Source: Hyphococcus luteus
GTDB taxonomy: Bacteria > Pseudomonadota > Alphaproteobacteria > Caulobacterales > Parvularculaceae
Length of the DNA: 64,000 bases
Direction: 5' to 3'
NCBI RefSeq assembly: GCF_002943565.1
Contig: NZ_PJCH01000001.1
Location: 496,001 to 560,000, forward strand
The notes below the pieces were generated by a model. The model saw only the letters and a list, made by a program, of their open reading frames with translations, was not told the origin of the DNA and did no database searches. A program made the position numbers and the translations under genes. Positions 50,093 through 58,841 of this stretch are shown one piece after another. Position 1 is the first letter of the stretch; each line of letters starts with the position of its first letter.

Positions 50093-50445
50093 CCAATCCG
50101 TTGACTGAAAACATTTGATATCCGGAGGGCGCTCAATCAGAATTCCATGCAACAGGCGCTCCGGTACGAAACAACGGATCGCTAACGCCAACAGGATTTA
50201 GGAAAACCTCACTTCATCGATATTATGTCCATGCAATTTGATCTATATCAATTGAGAAGCTTAAGCGGGGTCGCATGCTTTTCATTTCTGCGAATTGGCG
50301 TTTTTGTTATCTTGGTTCGCGCGGACGAATACTTTCCAAACCCGCCGATAAAGCGGTTCCAAATGCAACCCTGTCAACATCTCGTCGCATTTTAACTCGT
50401 CGGAACACAGGCATTGCAGCCTAATTTAGGAAATAGGAGAAAAAT
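50093..50445. other. Intergenic region with FNR box, no gene
   Basis: 353 bases between hemerythrin and moaB. No coding sequence is supported. It contains the perfect FNR box at 50238-50251 and AATAGGAG before moaB. Confidence 0.6.
50238..50251 (+). promoter_or_regulatory. Perfect FNR box upstream of moaB
   Basis: TTGAT-CTAT-ATCAA is an exact FNR consensus. Class II placement would start transcription near 50286, leaving a 160-base leader before moaB at 50446. Confidence 0.78.
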
Positions 50446-50973
50446 ATGTCCGGGGTGAAAGAGGAGCGTCAGTTCATTCCCGTCAGAGTTGCGTTGTTGA
50501 CAGTTTCCGATACGCGAAACCTCGAAACTGACGTCTCTGGAGATATATTGAAAGCGCGCATCGAAGATGCCGGACACTTTCTCGCAGACCGGTCGTTGCT
50601 TCGTGATGAAGCTGCACAGATTCGCCAACAGGTTAAGCGCTGGACAGAAGATCCGGGGATTGATGTCGTGATCACTACCGGCGGCACCGGTCTTACCGGC
50701 CGTGATGTCACAGTCGAAGCCATCCGGCCCTTGTTTGATAAGGAAATCGACGGGTTTTCTGTAATATTTCACCACGTTAGTTACCGATCCGTTGGGTTGT
50801 CCACTTTGCAGTCTCGCGCATGCGCTGGCGTCATCGATGGAACATTCGTCTTTTTGCTGCCCGGGTCGCGCGGGGCGGTTAAGGACGCCTGGGATGAAAT
50901 CATCTGTTGCGAACTAAATTCACTCTACAGCCCCTGCAATCTCGTTGAAATCATGCCGCGCCTGATGGAGTGA
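50446..50973 (+). CDS. moaB: Molybdenum cofactor biosynthesis protein MoaB
   Basis: 175 residues. PVRVALLTVSDTRNLETDVSG at the start, VVITTGGTGLTGRDVTVEAI in the centre, and SYRSVGLSTLQSRACAG followed by FLLPGSRGAVKDAWDEI are diagnostic. It adenylylates molybdopterin before molybdenum insertion. The product is needed by NarG, so FNR-linked expression from the box at 50238 is consistent. No other moa or moe gene is in the window. Confidence 0.93.
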   Translation: MSGVKEERQFIPVRVALLTVSDTRNLETDVSGDILKARIEDAGHFLADRSLLRDEAAQIRQQVKRWTEDPGIDVVITTGGTGLTGRDVTVEAIRPLFDKEIDGFSVIFHHVSYRSVGLSTLQSRACAGVIDGTFVFLLPGSRGAVKDAWDEIICCELNSLYSPCNLVEIMPRLME

Positions 50974-51371
50974 CTTGACAACTTTCGCGAGACCAATAGC
51001 GGTCGAAATCAACAGATCTGGCGAAAATACACGATATGATGCGTTGTTTCGTTGGTCATCAGACCGGGTTTGGCGCGTCATACGAATTGTTGGCGCAGAC
51101 TATGAATCGACTTCCTTAAAGTCGCATGAGACTGCCCATTCAGGTCTGCCATCTGGCCTGACACAGTTGGCATGAAAATCATATCAGCCAATTAAGAAAC
51201 TATTTTTTACAGACCGGTGTGGCCAAATCATTCCCCGCGTGCCGCCTTGATGCAACCGACACTCAGTATCCGAATTCCGTATAGTCGGTATCCGCGAAAT
51301 CACGGCGCCTTTTTCCCCTCTCTTATTTTATGACATTCTTCATTGAAAGCCGCTGATAACGGGAGACCGTG

Positions 51372-51989
51372 ATGGCGAATAAACGTCTTGTTGTCGGCGT
51401 TAGCGGCGCCAGCGGCGCAGCGCTGGCTCATGGACTTCTGGATCAAATGTCGCGTCAGACGAACTGGGAGACCCATCTGGTCATCTCATCCGCAGCCTCC
51501 CGCACGATTGAGCTGGAACTGCAAGCCTCAGCGGCGGAATTGGGAGACGTTGCAAGCGTTGTATACGACGAAAACGACATGGCCGCAGCGATTGCAAGCG
51601 GCACATTTCAGACGGAAGGCATGGCCGTCATCCCTTGCAGCATGAAAAGCCTCGCCGGCATCGCTCATGGCTATACGGACAATCTTCTTCTCCGCGCAGC
51701 AGACGTTACATTGAAAGAACAGCGTAAACTTGTGCTAGTGGCGCGCGAGACGCCGCTGGGGCGCATTCACCTCGACAATATGTCAAGGCTCGCAGAATGC
51801 AACGCACGCATTATCCCACCCATGATGACTTTTTACACCCGTCCGCGAACAATCGAGGACATGGTCGATCATATTGTCGGCAAGGTGCTTGGCGAGTTTG
51901 GCATCAAGGGACGCAATTTCCACCGATGGCGAGACGACGAATCTGGAAAACAGCTTGACCCACGTCGCGGGAACGACGGAACAGTGTGA
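51372..51989 (+). CDS. ubiX: Flavin prenyltransferase UbiX-type (LpdB-like)
   Basis: 205 residues from the ATG at 51372. The flavoprotein fold is clear: VVGVSGASGAALAHGLLDQM, IPCSMKSLAGIAHGYTDNLLLRAADV and RKLVLVARETPLGRIHLDNM. It attaches dimethylallyl phosphate to FMN, making prenyl-FMN. Its stop codon overlaps the next start (TGATG), and a UbiD-type decarboxylase follows, so the trio matches LpdB-LpdD-LpdC, a hydroxyarenoate decarboxylase system. UbiX for ubiquinone synthesis elsewhere is not excluded. Confidence 0.9.
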   Translation: MANKRLVVGVSGASGAALAHGLLDQMSRQTNWETHLVISSAASRTIELELQASAAELGDVASVVYDENDMAAAIASGTFQTEGMAVIPCSMKSLAGIAHGYTDNLLLRAADVTLKEQRKLVLVARETPLGRIHLDNMSRLAECNARIIPPMMTFYTRPRTIEDMVDHIVGKVLGEFGIKGRNFHRWRDDESGKQLDPRRGNDGTV

Positions 51990-52399
51990 TGAAAGAAACC
52001 TTGAGTGGATTTTACTTCAGGACGTCCTGCGGACAGGCGGACATTGTCTTGCAGGCGACCCCGATGGGAAAGGATCTTGCCATTTCGATTTTCGGTGGAC
52101 AATGCCCTCATATCGGCGCCGTCGCCCTGGCGCAGCCGCGGCCCAGCCTCCGCGATCCTGATTGCGTCAGCGCAACGGCCTCGGTCATCACCTTGTCAGG
52201 CCATAAAGAAGACATGCTCGCGCGTAACGTCGCTAACCGCGTCGCCGCAACAGCAAGCTGTGTGGTGTCGGTCTCCTGCGGAATTCATTATGAGGCGGCG
52301 ACGCCCGAACAGATTTGTGAAATCGAAATTTTCGTAGAAACGCTAACCGTTCAACTATTACAGGCCTTACAGCGACAGCGCGCCGCAGATTTAAAATAA
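51989..52399 (+). CDS. LpdD-like prenyl-flavin decarboxylase accessory protein
   Basis: 136 residues starting in overlap with the ubiX stop codon. Two features match LpdD-like proteins: FGGQCPHIGAVALAQPRPSL, and the GHKEDMLARNVANRVAA segment. LpdD is the small third gene of gallate-type decarboxylase operons and may help load or mature prenyl-FMN. Its position between UbiX and UbiD is characteristic. Confidence rests on these motifs and gene order; no catalytic residues are known. Confidence 0.8.
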   Translation: MKETLSGFYFRTSCGQADIVLQATPMGKDLAISIFGGQCPHIGAVALAQPRPSLRDPDCVSATASVITLSGHKEDMLARNVANRVAATASCVVSVSCGIHYEAATPEQICEIEIFVETLTVQLLQALQRQRAADLK

Positions 52400-52435
52400 A
52401 GTGGCGCCAATCGGCTCGATAATCGGGAGGAAACG

Positions 52436-53926
52436 ATGCGGGAAACAACCATGGCCATCGAGATCAACGACCTGCGATCGGCAATCGACTTTCTCAGGAG
52501 CATTCCCGGGCAATTTGTCGAGACCAGTGTGGAAGTTGATCCTTTCGCAGAACTGGCCGGTGTCTACAGGCATATAGGCGCAGGCGGCACGGTGCAAAGG
52601 CCGACCCAAACAGGGCCGATGATGATGTTCAACGCGATCAAAGGCCATCCAGGCGCCCGCGTCGCGATCGGAATACTCGGAAGCAGGGAACGAGTGAGCT
52701 TATTGTTGGGTGCTCGCACAAACCGGCTTGGCCATCATCTTAATGAGGCGCTCAAGCATCCGGTCAAACCAGTCATGATCGCTTCCAAAGATGCGCCTTG
52801 TCACGAAGTTGTACATGAGGCCACGGACCCAGACTTTGATATTCGCAAGCTGATTCCTGCTCCGACCAATACGTCGTTGGATGCGGGACCGTTCATTACG
52901 ATGGGACTGGTATATGGTCAGGATCCCGAAAATGGCGATGAAAATGTCGCCATTCATCGACTATGCCTTCAGTCCCGCGATGAGATTTCGATATTTTTTT
53001 GCCAAGGCCGTCATTTGGACGTATTCCGTCAAAAAGCTGAAGCCGCAAGCAGGCCTTTTCCCGTGTCGGTCAATATCGGTCTCGATCCTGCCGTCTATCT
53101 CGGCGCCTGCTTCGAACCCCCCGCCACACCCCTCGGTTTTAATGAACTCGACATTGCCGGGGCATTGCGCAATCGCCCCGTTGAGATGGTTCCCTGCAAG
53201 CGAATCGACAGCAAAGCTCTGGCCCGCGCCGAAATCGTCATCGAAGGCGAAATCTTGCCGAATATCAGAGTGGCGGAAGACAAGAACAGTCACACCGGTC
53301 GCGCCATGCCCGAATTTCCTGGCTATAATGGCCGCGCCGACCCTTCCTTACCTATTCTCAAGGTGCGAGCCGTGACGAACAGATCAAACGCAATTACGCA
53401 AACCACGATCGGCCCCGGTGAAGAACACGTCAATCTTGCAGGAATTCCGACCGAGGCGAGCATCCTGACCGCAGTGGAAAAGGCAATGCCGGGATGCATT
53501 AAAAATGTTTATGCAAGCCCAGCCGGGGGAGGAAAGCTGCTGGCCATCATGCAGGTCTGCAAACGCGCCATCACCGATCAGGGCCGCGAAAGGCAGGCCG
53601 CGATTTGCGCGCTTGCCAGTTTTTCGGAACTAAAAACAGTCGTCCTCGTGGATGACGATGTCGATATATTCGACCCCAATGACGTGCTCTGGGCGATGGC
53701 GACCCGTTACCAGTCGGACGTAGACACGATCATCTTGCCAGGCGTCAGATGCCATCAGCTGGACCCCTCCCAACGGCCTGGCTTCAGCTCCTCCATACAG
53801 GCGACAGGCGTCTCCTGCAAAACGATCTTCGACTGCACCGTCCCGTTCCATATGCGGGAGGAATTTCAACGGGCCCAATTCATGGAGGTCGACTATCGAC
53901 GCTTTTTGCCCGATACTTGCCTTTAA
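52436..53926 (+). CDS. UbiD-family prenyl-FMN-dependent decarboxylase (LpdC-like)
   Basis: 496 residues with GGAGGA before the ATG. It has the UbiD layout: AIDFLRSIPGQFVETSVEVDP, FNAIKGHPGARVAIGILGSR, IRKLIPAPTNTSLDAGPFIT, then the catalytic region EIVIEGEILPNIRVAEDKN and MPEFPGYNGRADPSLPI. The C-terminal domain has SFSELKTVVLVDDDVDIFDP. These enzymes decarboxylate (or carboxylate) aromatic or unsaturated acids using prenyl-FMN from UbiX. Substrate may be a hydroxybenzoate such as gallate or vanillate, but the sequence does not decide. The operon ubiX-lpdD-ubiD is followed by a LysR regulator. Confidence 0.88.
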   Translation: MRETTMAIEINDLRSAIDFLRSIPGQFVETSVEVDPFAELAGVYRHIGAGGTVQRPTQTGPMMMFNAIKGHPGARVAIGILGSRERVSLLLGARTNRLGHHLNEALKHPVKPVMIASKDAPCHEVVHEATDPDFDIRKLIPAPTNTSLDAGPFITMGLVYGQDPENGDENVAIHRLCLQSRDEISIFFCQGRHLDVFRQKAEAASRPFPVSVNIGLDPAVYLGACFEPPATPLGFNELDIAGALRNRPVEMVPCKRIDSKALARAEIVIEGEILPNIRVAEDKNSHTGRAMPEFPGYNGRADPSLPILKVRAVTNRSNAITQTTIGPGEEHVNLAGIPTEASILTAVEKAMPGCIKNVYASPAGGGKLLAIMQVCKRAITDQGRERQAAICALASFSELKTVVLVDDDVDIFDPNDVLWAMATRYQSDVDTIILPGVRCHQLDPSQRPGFSSSIQATGVSCKTIFDCTVPFHMREEFQRAQFMEVDYRRFLPDTCL

Positions 53927-53946
53927 ATTCCGCGGGCTTCCTGTTC

Positions 53947-54894
53947 ATGACAGAACTCCCAAACATTAACCTCAATCTGCTTATTTCTCTTAAGGCGCTG
54001 CTTGATACAGGAAGCGTCACACATGCTGCGGATCAACTTGGCGTTACTCAGCCGACCATGAGCCGCCATGTGGCGCAGCTGCGTGAAATTTTCGATGATC
54101 CCCTCCTCGTACGGACGGGAACCAGATTCGCACATACTCCTAAAGCACTGGCGCTGGCGGAAAGCCTCGGGCCAACGCTTTTGAATATCGAAAAACTCTT
54201 TCAGCTCGAAAGCGATCCCGTAAAAATTCCGCGCGAATTCACTATCGCCGCGCCCGACGTCGTTTCGACCTATATTCTGGGTGAATCGTTGGCGGATTTG
54301 TTAGTGACCGCCGACAATTTTACAATAAACTTGCTGAACTGGGACGACAACGCGAAAACAGCGCTCCAAAATGGCGATATCCATCTCGCGATCAGCATCG
54401 ATGATGTTTTCAGCCCGAACATCTATCGCCTTAAGATCGGCGTCGACCGTTGGGTGTGCCTGATGCGGAATGGCCATCCATTACGTCGTATTAAAAAACC
54501 ACTGACTCCCGACAATATTCTATTGCATAGCCATGTCAGCGCTCACACAGGAGGCGGTCGTGACAAGCAGGTCGACGCCTATTTGCGCAAAAACGGCCTA
54601 AAACGAGATATTAGGGTACACACGGATGGATACATGCCCCTTTGCTCCATCCTCTGCAATACAGATTTTATCGCTATCGTCCCTTGGCATCAGGCACGGA
54701 TGAATAGCCGATTTTTCGATCTGTCTTTTTCTCCCCTCGCTTTTGATTTACCCAATCTTCAATATTCCATCTGGTGGCACGAACGTTACCATCATGACCG
54801 GGGACACAAACGACTGCGCGAGATGATACTCCCGAAAATCCGCGACCACCCCGCTCACGAAGGGATCTTCAATCGCAAGCAGGACGGCTCTTGA
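53947..54894 (+). CDS. LysR-family regulator downstream of ubiD
   Basis: 315 residues from the ATG at 53947; the longer frame overlaps ubiD. It begins INLNLLISLKALLDTGSVTHA, with a helix-turn-helix (AADQLGVTQPTMSRHVAQL), then a ligand-binding domain with basic histidine-rich text near the end (WWHERYHHDRGHKRLREM). It lies 20 bases after ubiD on the same strand. It probably senses the decarboxylase substrate or a related aromatic acid and controls the operon. Its operator was not identified. Confidence 0.85.
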   Translation: MTELPNINLNLLISLKALLDTGSVTHAADQLGVTQPTMSRHVAQLREIFDDPLLVRTGTRFAHTPKALALAESLGPTLLNIEKLFQLESDPVKIPREFTIAAPDVVSTYILGESLADLLVTADNFTINLLNWDDNAKTALQNGDIHLAISIDDVFSPNIYRLKIGVDRWVCLMRNGHPLRRIKKPLTPDNILLHSHVSAHTGGGRDKQVDAYLRKNGLKRDIRVHTDGYMPLCSILCNTDFIAIVPWHQARMNSRFFDLSFSPLAFDLPNLQYSIWWHERYHHDRGHKRLREMILPKIRDHPAHEGIFNRKQDGS

Positions 54895-54953
54895 ACAAAT
54901 TATCGAGGCCGATTTGCAGGGAAGTTCGACTGCTGGAGGCATAATCCTCTGAC

Positions 54954-55595
54954 ATGACGGAAAACGCCCGCTCTAACCAAATGGTGCCGCTACCCATCGT
55001 ATTTCTTGGGCTCAGCTTAACTGCCGAAGAAGGGCGACATTTACTGCATGCGGACTATCGGCGGCCGATTGAGAAAGGTGACCTGGATGCGATTTCTCCG
55101 CCTGCCACGGTGTTGATCATTGATGGAGTATTGGAGGATCGGCGGCTTCCCCCTTCGGAGGCCGTACGCGCACTCGAACGTGGCGTTAGGCTCTATGGCG
55201 CAGCGAGCACCGGCGCGCTGCTGGCGATTGAATTGCTCCGCGACGGAATGGTGGGGATGGGGCGCGTGTTTAAGTTTTTGCACAGGTTCCCTGGCGATCG
55301 TGAAGATTTGGTTGCGCTCTTGTATTTGGAAAAAAAACAGCAGCCAGTGACTGTGCCGCTTATTAATATCATTTTCGCCTGCATAGACGCTGGAATGACT
55401 CCCCCACAACTCAAGAAACTGATGCGCTTGCTTACTTCGATTCCCTTACATAAAAGGACATGGGCTACTATTGAAACCGCCTGCAGCGCAAGTGGATTGA
55501 CATTGCCGCACTCCATTCGCACTTTTGATGTCAAGAAGGAAGATGCATCCTCGCTTCTCGATTCGTTTCGTGAAGAAGTCTCGTCACCTGTCTGA
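54954..55595 (+). CDS. TfuA-like core domain protein (orphan)
   Basis: 213 residues. The TfuA domain is recognisable throughout: IVFLGLSLTAEEGRHLLHAD, ADYRRPIEKGDLDA, VLIIDGVLEDRRLPPSEAV, then RALERGVRLYGAASTGALLA and DGMVGMGRVFKFL. TfuA proteins usually act with YcaO enzymes in backbone thioamidation of peptides or proteins. No YcaO gene is in the window. It follows the LysR gene by 59 bases and may belong to the decarboxylase unit. A link between TfuA and prenyl-FMN chemistry is not established. Confidence 0.75.
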   Translation: MTENARSNQMVPLPIVFLGLSLTAEEGRHLLHADYRRPIEKGDLDAISPPATVLIIDGVLEDRRLPPSEAVRALERGVRLYGAASTGALLAIELLRDGMVGMGRVFKFLHRFPGDREDLVALLYLEKKQQPVTVPLINIIFACIDAGMTPPQLKKLMRLLTSIPLHKRTWATIETACSASGLTLPHSIRTFDVKKEDASSLLDSFREEVSSPV

Positions 55596-55609
55596 TGCCG
55601 CCGTCCGGC

Positions 55610-56004
55610 TGATGCCACGCGGCAAAATGATTACGTAAGAGTGATTTCGTATGAAAACGGTCCGACACTTCGACCATATCCGCCAACCGTTTCGCCAACA
55701 GGCACGCCCGCATCATTTCGAGCATTGAAAAGACCGCCAGACCGCACCCTTGATAGCTCCAGAATTCATCATCGGCTAATAGGTCGTCAAATTGTTCTTG
55801 CATTCGCCATATGCGGCGCTTTCCAAGACTGGACGATTCAAGCTGGCGCGGCGCTTATTTGACAAGGTTCCCGAAATCTATTCGTCTCGCTTCTATCTCG
55901 CGTGTTATTGGCGTTTTCTGTGGGCAAATCGAAACACCGGCATTTGCCCGAACGTGATTTAGCCAAATGAATTCAGTAATGCTTAGCGTATCATTATGTA
56001 ACAT
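55610..56004 (-). pseudogene. Decayed BaeRF-family (release-factor-like) gene fragment
   Basis: The minus strand from an ATG at 56004 reads MLHNDTLSITEFIWLNHVRA, then VSICPQKTPITREIEARRID, FGNLVK, an in-frame TAA at 55857, then APRQLESSS. LLADDEFWSYQGCGLAVFS and DMVEVSDRFHTKSLL follow in the same frame. The pattern (VSIYLPTHR-type opening, DPEFWRHQSDGLAVF, VGDRFHxKPLL) is that of family-3 bacterial archaeo-eukaryotic release-factor-like proteins. It stops after about 130 codons, where intact members are about 360 long. I call it a truncated remnant. The remaining 589-base gap holds no other gene. Confidence 0.55.
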
Positions 56005-56184
56005 GACAAATTTCTCAGTGAGACCTTCTACGTATTCGGCTGTCGCTCTTGTCGCATGTCTTCTTCGCAACAGACCTTGTTTAGCGAATTGCACGTCATG
56101 GTCGCTCGTTAAGACTTTCTGACGATATCTCCTTCTTCGTATATTTCCTTCGATCACTACGGTACTGTATTTGACACAACCCGC

Positions 56185-57075
56185 TTATTCTTCGCCTTTC
56201 CATGGCCGCCAAACGAGCACATCACAGGCGGCATCCCTGATTACCTGCTGCGTCACGCTGCCAATCAGCGCGCGACGCAAAAGGCTTGAGCGACCCGGGC
56301 CGACAGTGATCAGATCGGTTTTTGGACTGCGCGTAGCATTCGTCAGGGCGTTACCCGGCCCGCCGGTCGCTATTCGCGTTGTTACCGCACGACCGGTCAC
56401 ACCGTTGGCAAGCTTTTTCAAATTTTCTTTTGCCCTGCGGATAAGAGCCGCACGATGTGAGTCGATAGCAGCCTGGCCTACGCCCGTGCTTATCAGCGAC
56501 TGTTTGAGTGGCGGTAAAATTGTCACGACCTGCATTATGTGCAGTGCGGCGTCAGGCAGAAGATTAGCCAGATAATTGAGAGCTTCCGCCCCTCCTTCCC
56601 GGCCGTCAGTCGCAAGCAGGGCGCGTTGATAAGGTTCTTTGACGGGACGTTTGACGATAAGAACTGGCGCCGATGCGCCGCGAATTACCCGATCGGCCGT
56701 TGAGCCGATAAGCTTCGCCAATATAGATTGGCGCTGGTGCGAGCGCACGACGATGAGGTCTGGCGCAAATGTTTCGCAATGTTTGATCAAGGCGGCGGCG
56801 GAAGCGCCGATTTCGACAAAAATGTCCGCTTTTTCGACGTCAGGGGCCGCCCTGTCGATAGCCGCTTTGATCATCTCTCGCGCTTCGCGTTTGGCCTCCT
56901 GCTGCAGCCGAACGACTTCCGGCGTCGCAAGCTCGAAATCTTCAGGAAACTCGATCACATGAAGCACCGTCAAGGAAGCTTTATGGATCAATGCAATTTC
57001 TGCGGCGCGCATCAAAACATCGTCGTCTTGAGGAAACTCTCCGACCGCTGCTAGAATGTTCTTATACGGTGTCAT
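56185..57075 (-). CDS. Two-domain universal stress protein UspA
   Basis: 296 residues with two Usp domains. The first (NILAAVGEFPQDDDVLMRAAE, LIVVRSHQRQSILAKLIGS, ADRVIRGASAPVLIVKRP) and the second (ALLATDGREGGAEALNYLAN, ITVGPGRSSLLRRALIGSV) show the usual ATP-pocket patterns, slightly altered in the second. Cytoplasmic, stress-related. It lies 12 bases after a small hypothetical gene, and two such genes precede it in tight spacing, so a three-gene operon is likely. Confidence 0.88.
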   Translation of the reverse strand: MTPYKNILAAVGEFPQDDDVLMRAAEIALIHKASLTVLHVIEFPEDFELATPEVVRLQQEAKREAREMIKAAIDRAAPDVEKADIFVEIGASAAALIKHCETFAPDLIVVRSHQRQSILAKLIGSTADRVIRGASAPVLIVKRPVKEPYQRALLATDGREGGAEALNYLANLLPDAALHIMQVVTILPPLKQSLISTGVGQAAIDSHRAALIRRAKENLKKLANGVTGRAVTTRIATGGPGNALTNATRSPKTDLITVGPGRSSLLRRALIGSVTQQVIRDAACDVLVWRPWKGEE

Positions 57076-57087
57076 GTGACCCCCATT

Positions 57088-57450
57088 TTACTGCTGGAAT
57101 ATTGACGCCGTTTGCAGGCGCTTTCCGTACCACTTGATATGATCGATACGCTTCTGAATCTTTCGACATTCAGGGAAAATCAATTGATCGGCGGCGTTCT
57201 TCCAGAAACTGGATGCATAGTTCATTAGCAACTGGGCTGAGGAGTTATCTGATTGTCGCCAATCCCGCTGTCCGATTGCAGAATCTGAAGTTCGTCTCCG
57301 ACTGGACATATCGGCAATCCTGCCGCCGTCGTCTTCCCAGCGCGCAATACAAACAGCGCTCGCGTTCTTTGCGGGATTTTTGCGCTCTTGGCGAAGCTTT
57401 TGCGCAACTCGAGCCGGCGTCAGTTCGTCAAACTTCATCTTGGCCTTCAT
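57088..57450 (-). CDS. Hypothetical basic protein before Usp gene
   Basis: 120 residues from the ATG at 57450; an in-frame start at 57477 is coupled to the gene before (TGACCGATG). It is strongly basic (MKAKMKFDELTPARVAQKLR, WKNAADQLIFPECRKIQKR). No family recognised. It sits between another unknown gene and usp with small gaps. Codon patterns do not prove it is coding. Confidence 0.45.
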   Translation of the reverse strand: MKAKMKFDELTPARVAQKLRQERKNPAKNASAVCIARWEDDGGRIADMSSRRRTSDSAIGQRDWRQSDNSSAQLLMNYASSFWKNAADQLIFPECRKIQKRIDHIKWYGKRLQTASIFQQ

Positions 57451-57480
57451 GGATTGAGCTCTTTCTAAAAATATCATCGG

Positions 57481-57822
57481 TCAAAACCCTTTTTCGATGC
57501 GCCGTCGAAAAGTGGGCGGCATTAACGCTGCATCTTGAAACTTTGTTCCAACGCCATTCTGACAGACGGTCGGCGATACTTCCTCGGGAGCAGACCTCCG
57601 AATAGGAACGGATTCACCGACCAGCAGCAGAATCTCGTTTCGCGGGACGCCAAAATCGGCAAGCAACCGGGCGGCGAAACTCTCTAGAGGCTCTTTGCTT
57701 TTCCCCCTGGACAAACGATTAATCGGAACAGCCAAAATCTTTGGCAGTTTCGTCCGCTTCTCGAGTCGTTGGAATTTGGGAGCTTCAGCAAATTCAAGTT
57801 GTTCTTCAGCGCGCCTACCCAT
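57481..57822 (-). CDS. Hypothetical protein, first gene of Usp operon
   Basis: 113 residues from an ATG at 57822 preceded by GTGGAG. The frame continues upstream without a better site. It is basic at the N-terminus and reads LEFAEAPKFQRLEKRTKLPK, then ILAVPINRLSRGKSKEPLES, and FAARLLADFGVPRNEILLLV. I recognise no family. Its tight coupling to the next gene supports it being real. Confidence 0.5.
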   Translation of the reverse strand: MGRRAEEQLEFAEAPKFQRLEKRTKLPKILAVPINRLSRGKSKEPLESFAARLLADFGVPRNEILLLVGESVPIRRSAPEEVSPTVCQNGVGTKFQDAALMPPTFRRRIEKGF

Positions 57823-58394
57823 TACTTTCTCCACTGTTATTCCGGTCTGCAATGACGCCCACCGTAAGGCGCGCTTGGCCGGAAACCGCCGAAATTCTTG
57901 GCTTCTCCAGACGCAGAAACTGGTCTTCCATTTTATTACTTTTGAGAGTTCAGAAAAGGCCCCAAAAATCAACCCGGCTGAACAAAACCGCGCTGCATGG
58001 GGTTAAGAGCGGTTCAGGAGTGTTCCTGCAAACCGGATAAGCTTGGTATGATGAAAAATCATAAGCATGACTGAGATATAGTGCGCACTGATTGTTTTTC
58101 AATGATAAGAAAATGCTGCGGCCGAACAACTCAGACCGAGTTTTCGTTCCCGGCAAATCGAAGCCGTAATTGGCGCAATTTGCTAGAAACGTTCGAGAGA
58201 ACAGCGATGAATCTCGAACTTTCAGCGATCAGGTCACATCCTATCTTTTCACCGAGAACTGGCGTTGAATCGTTCAATCACTTTGCTTTGTTAAGTTTCA
58301 CGCCACCCAACATCTGCTCTGATCGACTTACCAACCACTTATATCCCGAGGTCGCGCTAGGTGCGGCGCCTGGCCTTTACGCCAATCACCTCAG
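57823..58394. other. Intergenic region without recognised gene
   Basis: 572 bases between the hypothetical gene at 57481 and the NDUFS4-like gene. Open frames on the plus strand overlap the neighbouring gene and lack start sites. Nothing else seen. Confidence 0.5.
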
Positions 58395-58829
58395 CTACGC
58401 GCCTTCACCCGATAAGTTGGCGGGCCGGCGCAAAGTTCGCTGTCGCGCCAATTCTGCCTGATAGTTGCGGCGCTGGAGCGTCACTGGTCGGTCGATAATG
58501 CTGTAGCTCCACCCTTTGGATTCCGCGAATGAAACAGCGCTATTCAGACTTGGAAACTCAAGCCGAATATTGCTGTATGGATCACACGAGCTGGTCCAAC
58601 CCATCAATGGTTCTGTTTTGCGCGGCGTCCATGGTTCAAATTCAATATGCCACCGCGACAATGAACGCAGTCCGGCGCGCCCAGGCGTTCGCGAACGTTG
58701 ACGGATAATAGCCAGGGGGCGTTCGCGCGCCGGCGCAATTGAATGGGACGACAATGATTTTGGAATTGCATCGTCTTTACTGACTGAGCGCGGCGTTTCG
58801 AGAAAGTCGTTATTTCGGTGAATATTCAT
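58395..58829 (-). CDS. NDUFS4-like protein (module B)
   Basis: 144 residues with GAGGAAA before the ATG. The NDUFS4 family pattern is clear: LAIIRQRSRTPGRAGLRS, then WHIEFEPWTPRKTEPLMGW, TSSCDPYSNIRLEFPSLNSA and FAESKGWSYSI. In mitochondria and alphaproteobacteria, NDUFS4 is an accessory subunit at the base of the NADH-oxidising arm of complex I. Here it follows an Rnk-type gene and an unknown protein, far from complex I genes, so a second, stress-related copy is likely. Its module A counterpart (12494) is decayed. Confidence 0.75.
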   Translation of the reverse strand: MNIHRNNDFLETPRSVSKDDAIPKSLSSHSIAPARERPLAIIRQRSRTPGRAGLRSLSRWHIEFEPWTPRKTEPLMGWTSSCDPYSNIRLEFPSLNSAVSFAESKGWSYSIIDRPVTLQRRNYQAELARQRTLRRPANLSGEGA

Positions 58830-58841
58830 CGTTAATTTCCT

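Noticed and set aside
50975-51175. 66-codon frame after moaB (TTG start)
   Set aside because: No ribosome-binding site and no family resemblance. Likely chance.
58081-58461. 126-codon plus-strand frame
   Set aside because: It overlaps the 3' end of the NDUFS4-like gene on the opposite strand and has no start signal.
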